Assembly: GCA_013388925.1 (NCBI GenBank)
Contig: JACAEJ010000015.1
Span: 1 to 50,430 of the forward strand
Length of the DNA: 50,430 bases
Reading direction: 5' to 3'
Origin: Nitrososphaerales archaeon
GTDB taxonomy: Archaea; Thermoproteota; Nitrososphaeria; Nitrososphaerales; JACAEJ01
In this document: piece by piece, positions 7,939 through 16,108 of the stretch
How the letters are laid out: the number at the start of each line of letters is the position of its first letter
Numbering within the stretch: position 1 is the stretch's first letter
The notes under the pieces: generated by a model
What the model was told of the DNA's origin: nothing
The model's input: the letters and a program-made list of their open reading frames with translations, nothing else
The model's database searches: none
Program-made: the position numbers and the translations under genes

Positions 7939-8463
7939 ATGAACGAAAACAACGTCTCTGAAGCCTTAAAGAACAAGTTTGGAGAGAAGATATCGAAGAT
8001 CATGATTCCAAAGAAGGGCGGAGAGGAAGCAAAAGATGTGATAATCCCTGAAATAATGGAGATCAAGGTTTCGAAGAGAAGGGTTTTCGTAACGGTTCCT
8101 GTTGAAGTCTACAAGGAGGTTATTCGCTATTTGGTCGAGGACCTCGGGTTCAATCATGTCCAAGCAATTACGGGGCTAGATACTGGTAAGTTTATAGAGG
8201 TTATGCCCCACCTTGGACGCGGGATAACGGTTACCGTTAGAACAAGGATTGAGAGAGATAAACCTATGTTGAGCACGATAACAGATATAGTACCAGGCGC
8301 TTCTCCCCATGAAAGGGAGCTTCATGACCTTCTAGGAGTAGTCTTCGAAGGTCATCCGAACCTGACGAGGATAACCTTACCTGAGGGCTGGCCTGAGAAT
8401 GTGTACCCGTTGAGGAAGGAGTATACTCCAGAGCAACCCAAGCCACTAAGAGAGGTGTCCTGA
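7939..8463 (+). CDS. NuoC-like 30-kDa subunit of group 4 hydrogenase
   Basis: 174 residues. The C-terminal signature is HERELHDLLGVVFEGHPNL followed by LPEGWPENVYPLRKEY, the complex I 30-kDa/NuoC and HycE-N/EchD pattern. It packs against the small and large subunits on the peripheral arm and has no cofactor of its own. The gene begins 1 bp after the small-subunit stop, and its TGA overlaps the ATG of the large-subunit gene. Confidence 0.92.
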   Translation: MNENNVSEALKNKFGEKISKIMIPKKGGEEAKDVIIPEIMEIKVSKRRVFVTVPVEVYKEVIRYLVEDLGFNHVQAITGLDTGKFIEVMPHLGRGITVTVRTRIERDKPMLSTITDIVPGASPHERELHDLLGVVFEGHPNLTRITLPEGWPENVYPLRKEYTPEQPKPLREVS

Positions 8464-9680
8464 TGCAAAAGGAGGAGTTTCAAAGGACTGAGAAGAAATC
8501 TGCATATGAACTATTCTTTGACATGCCTGTTGGACCGCAGCACCCTGCTTTGAAGGAGCCCGCCTTCTTCAAGTTCAAGGTGGAAGGGGAGAGGGTCATA
8601 GGCGTCGATGCCGACGTATCGTATAATCATAGGGGCATAGAGAAGGCCTTAGAGTACAGGAACTATATACAAAATATCTACCTTATAGAAAGGATCTGTG
8701 GCATATGCAATGTCGCTCATACTCTCTGCTACGCCCAAGCAGTGGAGCAACTCCATGGAAAAGAAATACCCCCCAGGGCGAATTACATAAGGCTCATGAT
8801 AGAGGAGTTGGCAAGGATTCACAGCCACGCACTGTGGCTCGGAGTCGCTGCCCACGAGATAGGCTTCGACACCCTCTTTATGTATGTCTGGAGGGACAGA
8901 GAAGTCGTCATGGATATCATCGAAATGCTTACTGGGAACAGAGTTACCACTGCCATAAACACCATAGGAGGGGTCAGGAGGGACGTAAGCGATGAAGCCA
9001 AGTACAAGGTCAAGAAGGGTATGGACATCCTTGAAGAGCGACTAAAGTACTATAGGAATGTTGCCTTGAACGATCCTACTGTAAACGCTAGGTGTAGTGA
9101 CGTAGGCATACTAAAGCCAAGAGATGCGATAAGGCTCTGCGCTGTTGGCCCCACTCTAAGGGCTTCTGGTGTTAAAAACGATGTTAGGCTGGACGATCCT
9201 TATACGCTCCATGATGAAGTCCCATTCAATATCGTAACCTGCGATACCATGGACGTCTTAGGGAGGGTTGTGGTCAGGGTCGATGAGATGCTAGAATCTG
9301 TGAACATGGTCAGGTACTGTCTGGAACACATGCCAAATGGGGATGTAAAGATAAAGTTATCATTATCTCCACCAGTGGGTGAAGCTATAAGTAGGGTCGA
9401 GGCTCCTAGGGGGGAGTTGATCCATTATGCAAGGTCCAATGGAACGAAGAATCCTGAGCGATACAAGGTCAGAACGCCGACCTTTGGGAACATACCTGCT
9501 GTATGTGACATGTTGACTTCAAAGGGCGACTACGAGGTCAACATAGCCGATATACCCATAACCTTGGCTTCTATAGATCCTTGCTTTAGCTGCACCGCTA
9601 GGATGGAGTTTAGAGACGTATCCAAGAGCAAGACTTGGGTTTGGAGCCTGGAGGAGCTAAAAGCTCACTGTAAGAAGTAG
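8463..9680 (+). CDS. Group 4 [NiFe]-hydrogenase catalytic large subunit (NuoD-like fold)
   Basis: 405 residues. The L1 motif ERICGICNVAHT (C79, C82) and the L2 motif DPCFSCTAR (C374, C377) supply all four nickel ligands, which NuoD of complex I and FpoD have lost. A 25-residue tail follows R380 and starts MEFRDV, strongly recalling the tail that HycI removes from E. coli HycE after Arg. The protein is therefore an active-site-competent hydrogenase that reduces protons or oxidises H2. The electron partner is probably ferredoxin through the 2x[4Fe-4S] subunit. It overlaps the NuoC-like gene by 1 bp and shares the operon with A, B, C, H, I, J and K subunits. Confidence 0.95.
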   Translation: MQKEEFQRTEKKSAYELFFDMPVGPQHPALKEPAFFKFKVEGERVIGVDADVSYNHRGIEKALEYRNYIQNIYLIERICGICNVAHTLCYAQAVEQLHGKEIPPRANYIRLMIEELARIHSHALWLGVAAHEIGFDTLFMYVWRDREVVMDIIEMLTGNRVTTAINTIGGVRRDVSDEAKYKVKKGMDILEERLKYYRNVALNDPTVNARCSDVGILKPRDAIRLCAVGPTLRASGVKNDVRLDDPYTLHDEVPFNIVTCDTMDVLGRVVVRVDEMLESVNMVRYCLEHMPNGDVKIKLSLSPPVGEAISRVEAPRGELIHYARSNGTKNPERYKVRTPTFGNIPAVCDMLTSKGDYEVNIADIPITLASIDPCFSCTARMEFRDVSKSKTWVWSLEELKAHCKK

Positions 9681-9691
9681 GAGCTAGGCAC

Positions 9692-10660
9692 ATGGAATGG
9701 CTTTTGGAATTACTTCAGATCCTTATTTTTCCTGGCATAGTATTTGCCATAGTACTGGCCTTTGTCTATGAATGGTTCGATAGGAAAATCTACGCCAAGC
9801 TACAGAACAGGGTTGGGCCTCTCTACACAGGAAAAAGCGGAATTCTACAGCCCTTTGCCGATTTCGTAAAGCTTCTTGCAAAGGAGGACATAACTCCTGG
9901 TGAAGTAGATAAACCCCTCTTCAACGCCCTGCCAATAGTTGCGTTAACCCTCTCCTTGATGGGTTTCTTGGCACTGCCGATAACAGGATTGAGAGGTATT
10001 ATCTCATTCAACGGCGATTTGATCTTTTTAATCGCTCTGATGACCCTGATATGTATAGTTATAATTTACTCGGGTATATCCTCCTCGAATAGGTTTTCCA
10101 CAGTGGGGGCTGAAAGGGCCGCCCTTCAACTTCTAGGTTACGAAATACCTATGATGCTATCTGCGATAAGCATCGGGATATTGGCCGGCTCCATGTGGGT
10201 TTATGACATAGTCAATACCCAAGTAAGTGGCATCTGGTTCTTGGTGGGTCCCAGTATTCTTGGGTTTGCCATCTTCGTTCTATGTGGCCAAGCCGAGTTG
10301 GAGCGAATACCATTTGATATACCAGAAGCCGAGACCGAGATCGTTGCTGGCTGGTTAACGGAGTTTTCAGGGAAAAAACTCGCTTTGTTCAGGCTGACCA
10401 AGGACGTTGAACTCTTGTACCTGTCTGGATTGGCCGTTGCTCTTTTCCTCGGCGGCCCCTCCGGTCCTGTCATATCCGGTCTGGAACCTATATTATACCC
10501 TATTTACTTCTTACTGAAGACCTTGTTTGTGCTCTTCCTACTTACAACCCTCCGCGCCCTTTTTGCTAGGCTCAGAATCGACCAGATGGTCAATTTCTCT
10601 TGGAAGTACCTTGTCCCTCTTGCAATATTACAGGTTTTACTCGTTAGGGTGATCGTATAA
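9692..10660 (+). CDS. NuoH/HycD-like membrane subunit of group 4 hydrogenase
   Basis: 322 residues with about eight membrane spans. The conserved first loop is QNRVGPLYTGKSGILQPFADFVKLLAKED, and the third loop is ERIPFDIPEAETEIVAGWLTEFSGKKLALFRL. These are the hallmark charged loops of NuoH/HycD that face the peripheral arm and couple redox chemistry to ion translocation. GGAG precedes the ATG by 9 bases. The next gene begins 1 bp after its stop. Confidence 0.94.
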   Translation: MEWLLELLQILIFPGIVFAIVLAFVYEWFDRKIYAKLQNRVGPLYTGKSGILQPFADFVKLLAKEDITPGEVDKPLFNALPIVALTLSLMGFLALPITGLRGIISFNGDLIFLIALMTLICIVIIYSGISSSNRFSTVGAERAALQLLGYEIPMMLSAISIGILAGSMWVYDIVNTQVSGIWFLVGPSILGFAIFVLCGQAELERIPFDIPEAETEIVAGWLTEFSGKKLALFRLTKDVELLYLSGLAVALFLGGPSGPVISGLEPILYPIYFLLKTLFVLFLLTTLRALFARLRIDQMVNFSWKYLVPLAILQVLLVRVIV

Positions 10661-10661
10661 A

Positions 10662-11000
10662 ATGTCCATGCTGAAAGAAATTCAAAGAAGCCTCTTCAAG
10701 AAGAGGGCTACCGTTCTCTATCCTTTCAAGGAAAGGGAGAGAGTTCACATACCTGATGGTCTTAGGGGCAAGATAAGCTTCGATAGGGACAAGTGCACGG
10801 GTTGCCTTTTATGTTCTAGGTTTTGCCCGAGCGGGGCTTGCGAAATCGTTACGGATGAGAAGGGCAAAAGGCCCGTATTCCACTTGGAGCTCTGCTTGTT
10901 CTGTTCCCAATGCCAAGAAGTCTGTCCCAAAGGTGCCATCAATTTGACGGAAGAGTTCGAGTTGGCAGCCTTTGACAGAAAGGCTTTCACTATAAAGTGA
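10662..11000 (+). CDS. NuoI-like 2x[4Fe-4S] subunit of group 4 hydrogenase
   Basis: 112 residues with two ferredoxin motifs, CTGCLLCSRFCPSG (about 46-59) and CLFCSQCQEVCPKG (about 81-94), each binding a [4Fe-4S] cluster. It is the electron entry/exit wire from soluble ferredoxin to the small subunit. A zinc-type ferredoxin is encoded at 49669. It follows the NuoH-like gene by 1 bp and overlaps the possible GTG start of the next gene. Confidence 0.94.
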   Translation: MSMLKEIQRSLFKKRATVLYPFKERERVHIPDGLRGKISFDRDKCTGCLLCSRFCPSGACEIVTDEKGKRPVFHLELCLFCSQCQEVCPKGAINLTEEFELAAFDRKAFTIK

Positions 11001-11005
11001 TCTTC

Positions 11006-11536
11006 ATGGTCGACTATCTGATACACATGACCTTTCTAGCCCTCCTAATAGTCTTGGCTTTTCTTGTCATAGAGATCAAGGATCTGCTTAGGGCTCTGGC
11101 CATTTTCATAATTATGAGCTCTGTTCTAAGTGTGATCTTCTACATTTTGAGCGCGCCCTTTATAGCAGTCTTCCAACTAGCCATATACGCAGGGGCCATA
11201 GCCGTTCTATTCCTCGCCACTCTTCACACTACAAAGGGGAGGGTCTTGAGTGAAAAGTTGAACTTGACCATCGGTCTTCTTTTGGTGGGCATGCTTCTTG
11301 TAATGGTCTTGGTCTTCTCCGTAAACCTCATCGACGCCTTTAGGGTGGTCACACCTCCACAAGGCTACCCCCTCGAGGAAGCCCCCTTCTTCCTATGGAC
11401 CTATAGGGGCTTTGACATAATCGTCCAAGGCTTTCTCCTCTTGGCTACAGTTACGGCTGTGACAGCGATCTTGAGGAAGAAGGAGGGTGTTGGAGTCATC
11501 GAGGAGGCTGTAGAGGAGAGTGTTAAGAATGAATGA
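11006..11536 (+). CDS. NuoJ-like membrane subunit
   Basis: 176 residues from ATG 11006; GTG 10997 overlaps the previous stop and is less likely. About five membrane spans are visible. The conserved NuoJ helix reads FQLAIYAGAIAVLFLATLH, close to complex I NuoJ (..vYaGAI.VLFLFvim). In complex I this helix contains the pi-bulge used in coupling. It overlaps the NuoK-like gene by 8 bp. Confidence 0.9.
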   Translation: MVDYLIHMTFLALLIVLAFLVIEIKDLLRALAIFIIMSSVLSVIFYILSAPFIAVFQLAIYAGAIAVLFLATLHTTKGRVLSEKLNLTIGLLLVGMLLVMVLVFSVNLIDAFRVVTPPQGYPLEEAPFFLWTYRGFDIIVQGFLLLATVTAVTAILRKKEGVGVIEEAVEESVKNE

Positions 11537-11840
11537 ATTACTTCAACTCTACATACCCGCATCCATCCTCTTGATAGCTATGGGGATCTACTGCATGGCC
11601 GCCAAGAGAGACCTGATAAAGATCGTACTAGGGATAGAAATAATGACCTCAGGCGTCAACCTTAACCTGATAGTAATGGGCTTGGGAAGCAATGGTGTTG
11701 ACGCCCTAGCCCAGTCCATGGCCCTGATTTCCATGACCATAGGAGCCTGCGTTGCTGCCGTTGCCTTATCGATAATCATAAACACCTTTAGGCACTATGG
11801 AACTACCGATGTCAGGAAGCTCAGAAGACTTAGATGGTAA
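11529..11840 (+). CDS. NuoK-like (MrpC-like) membrane subunit
   Basis: 103 residues from ATG 11529, with three membrane spans. It has the NuoK signature glutamate region KIVLGIEIMTSGVNL, and a second membrane segment around MALISMTIGACVAAVALSII. It is the last gene of the operon; the next gene (tsr3) converges 4 bp after its stop. No L, M or N antiporter-like subunit follows, so the membrane arm encoded here is A-H-J-K only. Confidence 0.9.
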   Translation: MNELLQLYIPASILLIAMGIYCMAAKRDLIKIVLGIEIMTSGVNLNLIVMGLGSNGVDALAQSMALISMTIGACVAAVALSIIINTFRHYGTTDVRKLRRLRW

Positions 11841-11844
11841 TCTG

Positions 11845-12399
11845 TCAGAATAGTGTTTGGAACTTTTCACTCATCCCGAAGTACTCTCTCTCAATCTTGG
11901 TAATCTCCTCCGGGCTCTTGGCAATTCTATAATCCTCGAGGGGATTCTCGTTTAGAACTAGGAAGTTGGGTCCCCATTTAAAGAAGGACATAAGCCTTCT
12001 GCTCTCATTGACATGGTCTGCAATGTAGAGCGTAGCTGCGAGGGCTTCCGCCGAACTCAGCATGGAAATCTTGCCATAGTTTATAGGGTTGGCAGCCAAC
12101 AGTAGAGGGAGCCTTCTGTTCAATCCTCCAAATCCTCTTGCGAAGGTTTCGTCTATCCTCTTCCAAGAGCAGTCTATAACTACAAGGCCATAGCTCAAAC
12201 GAGGCTTGTCTTCAGGTGAAAACACATTCGATGCCTTTGGATTTAGGGTTATACCCCTTCTAGGAATTGCTCTCTTTTGAAAGATGGGCTGGACCAAGCC
12301 CAGACGGCAGAGCTTTGCTGCGGCGCACTTCCTTCTATCATCCTGCCTCATCAGGTAGGCGTAGAGTCTCAGTTTTTGAGTTAGAGAGGCTTGGCTCAA
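11845..12399 (-). CDS. tsr3: Tsr3-type rRNA aminocarboxypropyltransferase (DUF367)
   Basis: 184 residues; segments RRKCAAAKLCRLGLVQPI, YGLVVIDCSWKR, RRLPLLLAANPINYGKISMLSSAEALAATLYI and FFKWGPNFLVLNENPLEDY follow the Tsr3 pattern closely. Tsr3 transfers the 3-amino-3-carboxypropyl group of S-adenosylmethionine to a small-subunit rRNA residue (the m1acp3psi modification in eukaryotes). It converges on the hydrogenase operon. The track start is ATG at 12399; no strong ribosome site is visible. Confidence 0.93.
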   Translation of the reverse strand: MSQASLTQKLRLYAYLMRQDDRRKCAAAKLCRLGLVQPIFQKRAIPRRGITLNPKASNVFSPEDKPRLSYGLVVIDCSWKRIDETFARGFGGLNRRLPLLLAANPINYGKISMLSSAEALAATLYIADHVNESRRLMSFFKWGPNFLVLNENPLEDYRIAKSPEEITKIEREYFGMSEKFQTLF

Positions 12400-12565
12400 T
12401 CTATCTTAAAAGGTAAAGTTCGGGGTTAAAATGCTTGCTATCCACGCTCAAAAAGGCGTTTATTATGCCCTCTGTCTATCAATTTCTCAAGAGATGTGTA
12501 AAAGGGATGGCCCAATAATAACGTTTAATAATAAATCCGTCAAATAGAGCATAGGTTAGAAGTAC

Positions 12566-12802
12566 ATGCCAATGGCATTTGTTTTGATAAATGCAGAGCT
12601 TGGAGCAGAGGAAGAGTTGATAAAAGAGCTAAAGAAGATCGACAATGTGAGAGAGGTTTACGTAGTCTACGGTGTCTATGACATCATAGCGAAGATAGAA
12701 GCGAATTCTATGGAGAAGGTAAAGGAGACAGTAACGTGGAAGATAAGGCGCCTGGATAAAGTTCGATCTACACTAACAATGATCGTCGTAGAGGCTTCAT
12801 AA
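12566..12802 (+). CDS. Stand-alone Lrp/AsnC ligand-binding (RAM) domain protein
   Basis: 78 residues starting at ATG 12566, reading MPMAFVLINAELGAEEE...VREVYVVYGVYDIIAKIEA and ending MIVVEAS. This is the alpha-beta RAM domain of the Lrp/AsnC family without the helix-turn-helix half. Such stand-alone proteins are common in archaea and bind amino acids or pair with full-length Lrp proteins; the ligand here is unknown. An AT-rich block (AATAATAAATCC, about 12527-12538) about 30 bp upstream is a plausible promoter. Confidence 0.9.
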   Translation: MPMAFVLINAELGAEEELIKELKKIDNVREVYVVYGVYDIIAKIEANSMEKVKETVTWKIRRLDKVRSTLTMIVVEAS

Positions 12803-13132
12803 TATACTACATCAAGGGGCCCTTATCAAGTGAAGAACATAAAGATTCTGCTACTAGTTTCCCCCACTTTTTTTTGAAGACAATTAATAGAAGGATGATG
12901 ATTGATAATGATGGTTTTCACACCAATGAGACGGAGGTTCGTCTATGGTCGTTCCCACTTAAATTGATGCCACAAATTGTTCGGTTGTTAAGGTCAGAAG
13001 AATCTATCAAGTCGGAACAATTTTGAGTGGCATCATGATCGCTCGTGGGATGTTTCTTTTTCTTGTCATGAAGTAATTAGCGACCAAATAAGATTTTAAA
13101 CATACTCTTCGAATCTCTCTTAGACGGTTTGA
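12803..13132. other. Intergenic region, 330 bp, with a long imperfect inverted repeat
   Basis: No gene is supported here. After the Lrp-like stop there is CCCCCAC followed by eight T residues (about 12861-12876), a possible transcription stop. The notable element is the stem-loop described separately at 12965-13035. AGATTTTAAACAT (about 13091-13103) just before the TiaS gene is a plausible TATA box. Confidence 0.5.
12965..13035. repeat. 71-bp imperfect inverted repeat (possible structured RNA)
   Basis: TGATGCCAC (12965-12973) pairs exactly with GTGGCATCA (13027-13035), and AAATTGTTC (12974-12982) pairs with GAACAATTT (13015-13023). A 3-base bulge (TGA) lies on the right arm and the loop is about 32 bases. 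Eighteen base pairs in two blocks is well beyond chance for a short gap. It could be a folded leader or small RNA, or a remnant of a mobile element. No coding function is visible. Confidence 0.5.
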
Positions 13133-14428
13133 TTGGGCAAGCTTCAGGTACTTCACATAGGCCTAGATGATACGGACTCCAAGGACGGGATGTGCACAAC
13201 TTACGTTGGTGCTGTAGTCGTAGATAGACTTATTGATATTGGTGCAAAAATCATCGACTATCCCCATCTCATCAGGCTTAACCCAAATTGGATCCTGAAG
13301 ACTAGAGGGAATTGTGCCATTGCCATTAAAGTTGAAGCTAAAGACGAGCTCATACCCAGCATAAAAAAGATGGTCTTAAAGACTGTAGAGCAACTAGCAG
13401 AGCTTGATCATGAAACGACAAATCCGGGCGTGGTCTTCTTAAAGGGTGAGAATATACCTGAAGAATTAGGGGCTTTTTCAAGAAAGGTAATTCAAGATAT
13501 AGTGACCATAGACGAAGCAGAAGAATTAGCGAAGAGGATAGGGGCTGAATTCTTCAAATTTAAGATAGGAAGAGGGATCATAGGAGCTTTAGCAGCCATT
13601 GGTGAAGAATTAGAGCAAGATTTTACTTATGAATTGATAGCCTACAGACTACCTAGTAACAGGGGTAAAGAGAGGAAGATCGATAGAGAGTCTGTATTTA
13701 AAATGAATGAGTTGACCTATCCTGATACCTTTGATAACATCGACCTTAATACTGGCGAGATAAGGATAACTCCCCATACTCCTTGTCCAATCCTTTATGG
13801 AATTAGAGCTGAGAGCTCTTGGATAGCTGAGAAAGCTCACGGTATGGTGAAAGCCTTTGAGCCCATAGAGAGATGGGTCATCTATAAGGCAAATCAGGCT
13901 ACAGATGAGCATATAAAAAGCTCAAAGATATCTGAGGTGAAACCATATCGTTCTTTTGTAGTTGAGGGAGAAGTCTGTGATAAGCCAAGAATTATAGTTG
14001 GGGGGCATGTAATATTCACAATAAAGGATGATGGTGACAAGATAGACTGTGCTGCCTATGAGCCTACAAGAAAGTTCAGGGAGGTGATTATGAAGCTAGC
14101 TATTGGGGATATAGTCAAAGTCTATGGAGGGATAAAGCCAAAGCCAAATTTACCATTAACTATAAACCTTGAGAAGATAGAAGTGGTTAAGCTCAGCCCG
14201 ATATTCAAGAAGTTAAACCCTATCTGTCCTTTATGCAGAAGAAGGATGAAGTCAGCAGGTAAAGAAAAGGGCTTTGTGTGCAAAAATTGTAAGCAGAAGC
14301 TCCCAAGGGAAACAGTAATAATCGGAGAGATGCCAAGAAGTATAACAGTGGGGATTTACGAAGTCCCGCCCAGAGCTAGGAGGCACTTGGCAAAGCCTTT
14401 GGTTCGCCTTTCACCTAGGATCTGGTAG
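13133..14428 (+). CDS. tiaS: tRNA(Ile2) 2-agmatinylcytidine synthetase TiaS
   Basis: 431 residues from TTG 13133. The N-terminus is HIGLDDTDSKDGMCTTYVG with the metal/ATP-binding DDTD motif, followed by DYPHLIRLNPNWILKTRGNCA. An OB-like domain occupies about 270-360, and a zinc ribbon CPLC...CKNCKQ lies near 365-395. TiaS uses ATP to attach agmatine to C34 of tRNA(Ile), allowing AUA decoding; it is confined to archaea. The start is TTG because the motif begins only eight residues later and no ATG is available upstream. Confidence 0.95.
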   Translation: MGKLQVLHIGLDDTDSKDGMCTTYVGAVVVDRLIDIGAKIIDYPHLIRLNPNWILKTRGNCAIAIKVEAKDELIPSIKKMVLKTVEQLAELDHETTNPGVVFLKGENIPEELGAFSRKVIQDIVTIDEAEELAKRIGAEFFKFKIGRGIIGALAAIGEELEQDFTYELIAYRLPSNRGKERKIDRESVFKMNELTYPDTFDNIDLNTGEIRITPHTPCPILYGIRAESSWIAEKAHGMVKAFEPIERWVIYKANQATDEHIKSSKISEVKPYRSFVVEGEVCDKPRIIVGGHVIFTIKDDGDKIDCAAYEPTRKFREVIMKLAIGDIVKVYGGIKPKPNLPLTINLEKIEVVKLSPIFKKLNPICPLCRRRMKSAGKEKGFVCKNCKQKLPRETVIIGEMPRSITVGIYEVPPRARRHLAKPLVRLSPRIW

Positions 14429-14445
14429 GAAGGGAATCGATCGCA

Positions 14446-15492
14446 ATGAAGGCTCGTAACGTCATCAAAGCCAACCAACTCTTCATACTCTTGCCCTTGG
14501 CAACTTTCATTGCGCTAGTCATTGCCGTCCATTCTTCTATCCTTGACATTTATGATAAAATGTTGCTTTACATGATAAACGGCGCTTCTGGATCAGAAGC
14601 TCTAGACATCCTAATGCTTACACTGACGGAGGTAGGTGGGGGCTTCTTTTGGTTCATGGTCATAGTAGTTTTATGGGTGTATGGCAGGACTGAAGAGAGG
14701 AACTTCGCCATTTTCTTGGCTATAACCTTTGTAGTATCGGGACTCTCCGGGCTTGTAGCAAAGACCCTCTTCTACCGACCAAGGCCCTACGAAGTTCTGT
14801 CAGGAGTAGACTTGGTTGGATCCGGGGAATATGGCTCTTCGTTCCCTTCGGCCCACTCGGCAAGGGCCTTTGCTGGTAGTACTCTGATCTTCAGAATTTA
14901 TGGAAAATTGGCCTACCCTTTATTGGTTTTGTCTTTTGCAGTCGCTCTCTCAAGGGTTTACATGTGCGTCCATTATCCTACAGACGCAGTGGCAGGGGCC
15001 TTCTTAGGTCTAGCCATTGCTAACTTCGTATACATACTTACAAAAAAGCCATCAGCACTTATGGACAGAGTCCGCAATGTCTGGGTGGATTTCTCTAACA
15101 ACCCTTGGAAAAGGATGGTCTTTCCTACGCTCTTCTGCATCGTACTGTCAATAATATCTGTAAGCATTATTCTGGTCAAAGAGCCAAACCTTCTCAATAA
15201 CCCTCAGGACATAATCTCAAGTCTACCTATCATCGTAGATCCAAGAAACATGTTTGATTATGGGATAACCTTCACTTGGCCCATGTCGGCTTTGTCTATT
15301 CTGGTTTACCCCCTTCTGTCTTTATTTATGCTATTCATGAGCACTTTCTTCTTAGTATCTGCAAAGAGGATGAAGAATCACAGTCTATTCGATTTCGCTT
15401 TGAAGACAGGCACCTTCTTTTTTGTAATATGCCTCACATTAATCGCCACTGCCTTTATCATCTTGGTCTATATCCTTTTGATAAGCATTTGA
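14446..15492 (+). CDS. PAP2-family membrane phosphatase
   Basis: 348 residues with N-terminal and multiple later membrane spans. The acid phosphatase signature is in order: KTLFYRPRPYE (K.....RP), SSFPSAHSARAFAG (PSAH), and SRVYMCVHYPTDAVAGA (SR.....H...D). PAP2 enzymes remove phosphate from lipid phosphates such as isoprenyl pyrophosphates on the outer membrane face. The C-terminal third (about 220-348) adds about three more membrane spans of unknown role. It ends 2 bp from a convergent dolichol-kinase-like gene, suggesting a polyprenyl-phosphate recycling theme. Confidence 0.9.
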   Translation: MKARNVIKANQLFILLPLATFIALVIAVHSSILDIYDKMLLYMINGASGSEALDILMLTLTEVGGGFFWFMVIVVLWVYGRTEERNFAIFLAITFVVSGLSGLVAKTLFYRPRPYEVLSGVDLVGSGEYGSSFPSAHSARAFAGSTLIFRIYGKLAYPLLVLSFAVALSRVYMCVHYPTDAVAGAFLGLAIANFVYILTKKPSALMDRVRNVWVDFSNNPWKRMVFPTLFCIVLSIISVSIILVKEPNLLNNPQDIISSLPIIVDPRNMFDYGITFTWPMSALSILVYPLLSLFMLFMSTFFLVSAKRMKNHSLFDFALKTGTFFFVICLTLIATAFIILVYILLISI

Positions 15493-15494
15493 GA

Positions 15495-16082
15495 TCAGAC
15501 TATAAGAGAGACTATCTGCATCGTAAGGCCTGAAGCGATGGGCATGGTCAGATCGTCGTCAATGGGTAAGGGCACACTCTCGACTACAGAGCCTATCAAG
15601 GCTCCTAGAATGGCTATAGATGGGGATACAAAGGGATAGGCACCCAGCCACGAAAATAAAAAGCAGAAGAGGCTACCTTCAAGCGTCTTCTTTCTGTTGA
15701 AGGGAAGATAATTATGTCCCATCAATCTCCCAAAGAGCCCTGCAAATCCATCTCCCAAGGCGACTATCCCTATGGCTGCAAATCCTATCGAACTCCCAAA
15801 CACGATTAAGGAGATCATTATACCTGAAGAGAAGTAGACCGGCGCAGAGACGAATCTGCTTACCTCCCTATCCTTGCTTGCCAAGAGAGTTATAGTCCTT
15901 ATGACGGGCAATCCACGATCTCTGACACGAAGATACTCTGAGATTGTGTATAGTATCGTAACTATGGCTATTATGAGAAAAGTATATGGTATGCCTATCA
16001 TAGTCGCTGCAAATGGTATGAAAAAGCCCGATAGGTGTATGAAAAGCCTGAACAGGTTTATCCTCTTTACTCTTGTCATCAT
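15495..16082 (-). CDS. Dolichol kinase / CTP-dependent polyprenol kinase-like membrane protein
   Basis: 195 residues, about six membrane spans. The CTP-binding-like motif is ALGDGFAGLFGRLMG, followed by PFNRKKTLEGSLFCF, the pattern of the Sec59/DGK1/VTE5/CdsA-related family. The likely reaction is CTP-dependent phosphorylation of a polyprenol or related isoprenoid alcohol; cytidylyltransferase activity is an alternative. It converges on the PAP2 phosphatase gene, which could do the opposite reaction. Confidence 0.82.
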   Translation of the reverse strand: MMTRVKRINLFRLFIHLSGFFIPFAATMIGIPYTFLIIAIVTILYTISEYLRVRDRGLPVIRTITLLASKDREVSRFVSAPVYFSSGIMISLIVFGSSIGFAAIGIVALGDGFAGLFGRLMGHNYLPFNRKKTLEGSLFCFLFSWLGAYPFVSPSIAILGALIGSVVESVPLPIDDDLTMPIASGLTMQIVSLIV

Positions 16083-16108
16083 GTCACCAAAATGAATCTT
16101 TTAGAGTT

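Noticed and set aside
7156-11840. Complex I / F420H2 dehydrogenase (Nuo/Fpo)
   Set aside because: Subunit order resembles nuoABCDHIJK, but the large subunit keeps both CxxC nickel motifs plus a processing tail and a HycI protease is adjacent, so the cluster is a hydrogenase.
12890-12960. C/D-box guide RNA (GATGATGA near 12894)
   Set aside because: A box C-like sequence is present, but there is no CTGA box D or D' at a suitable distance.
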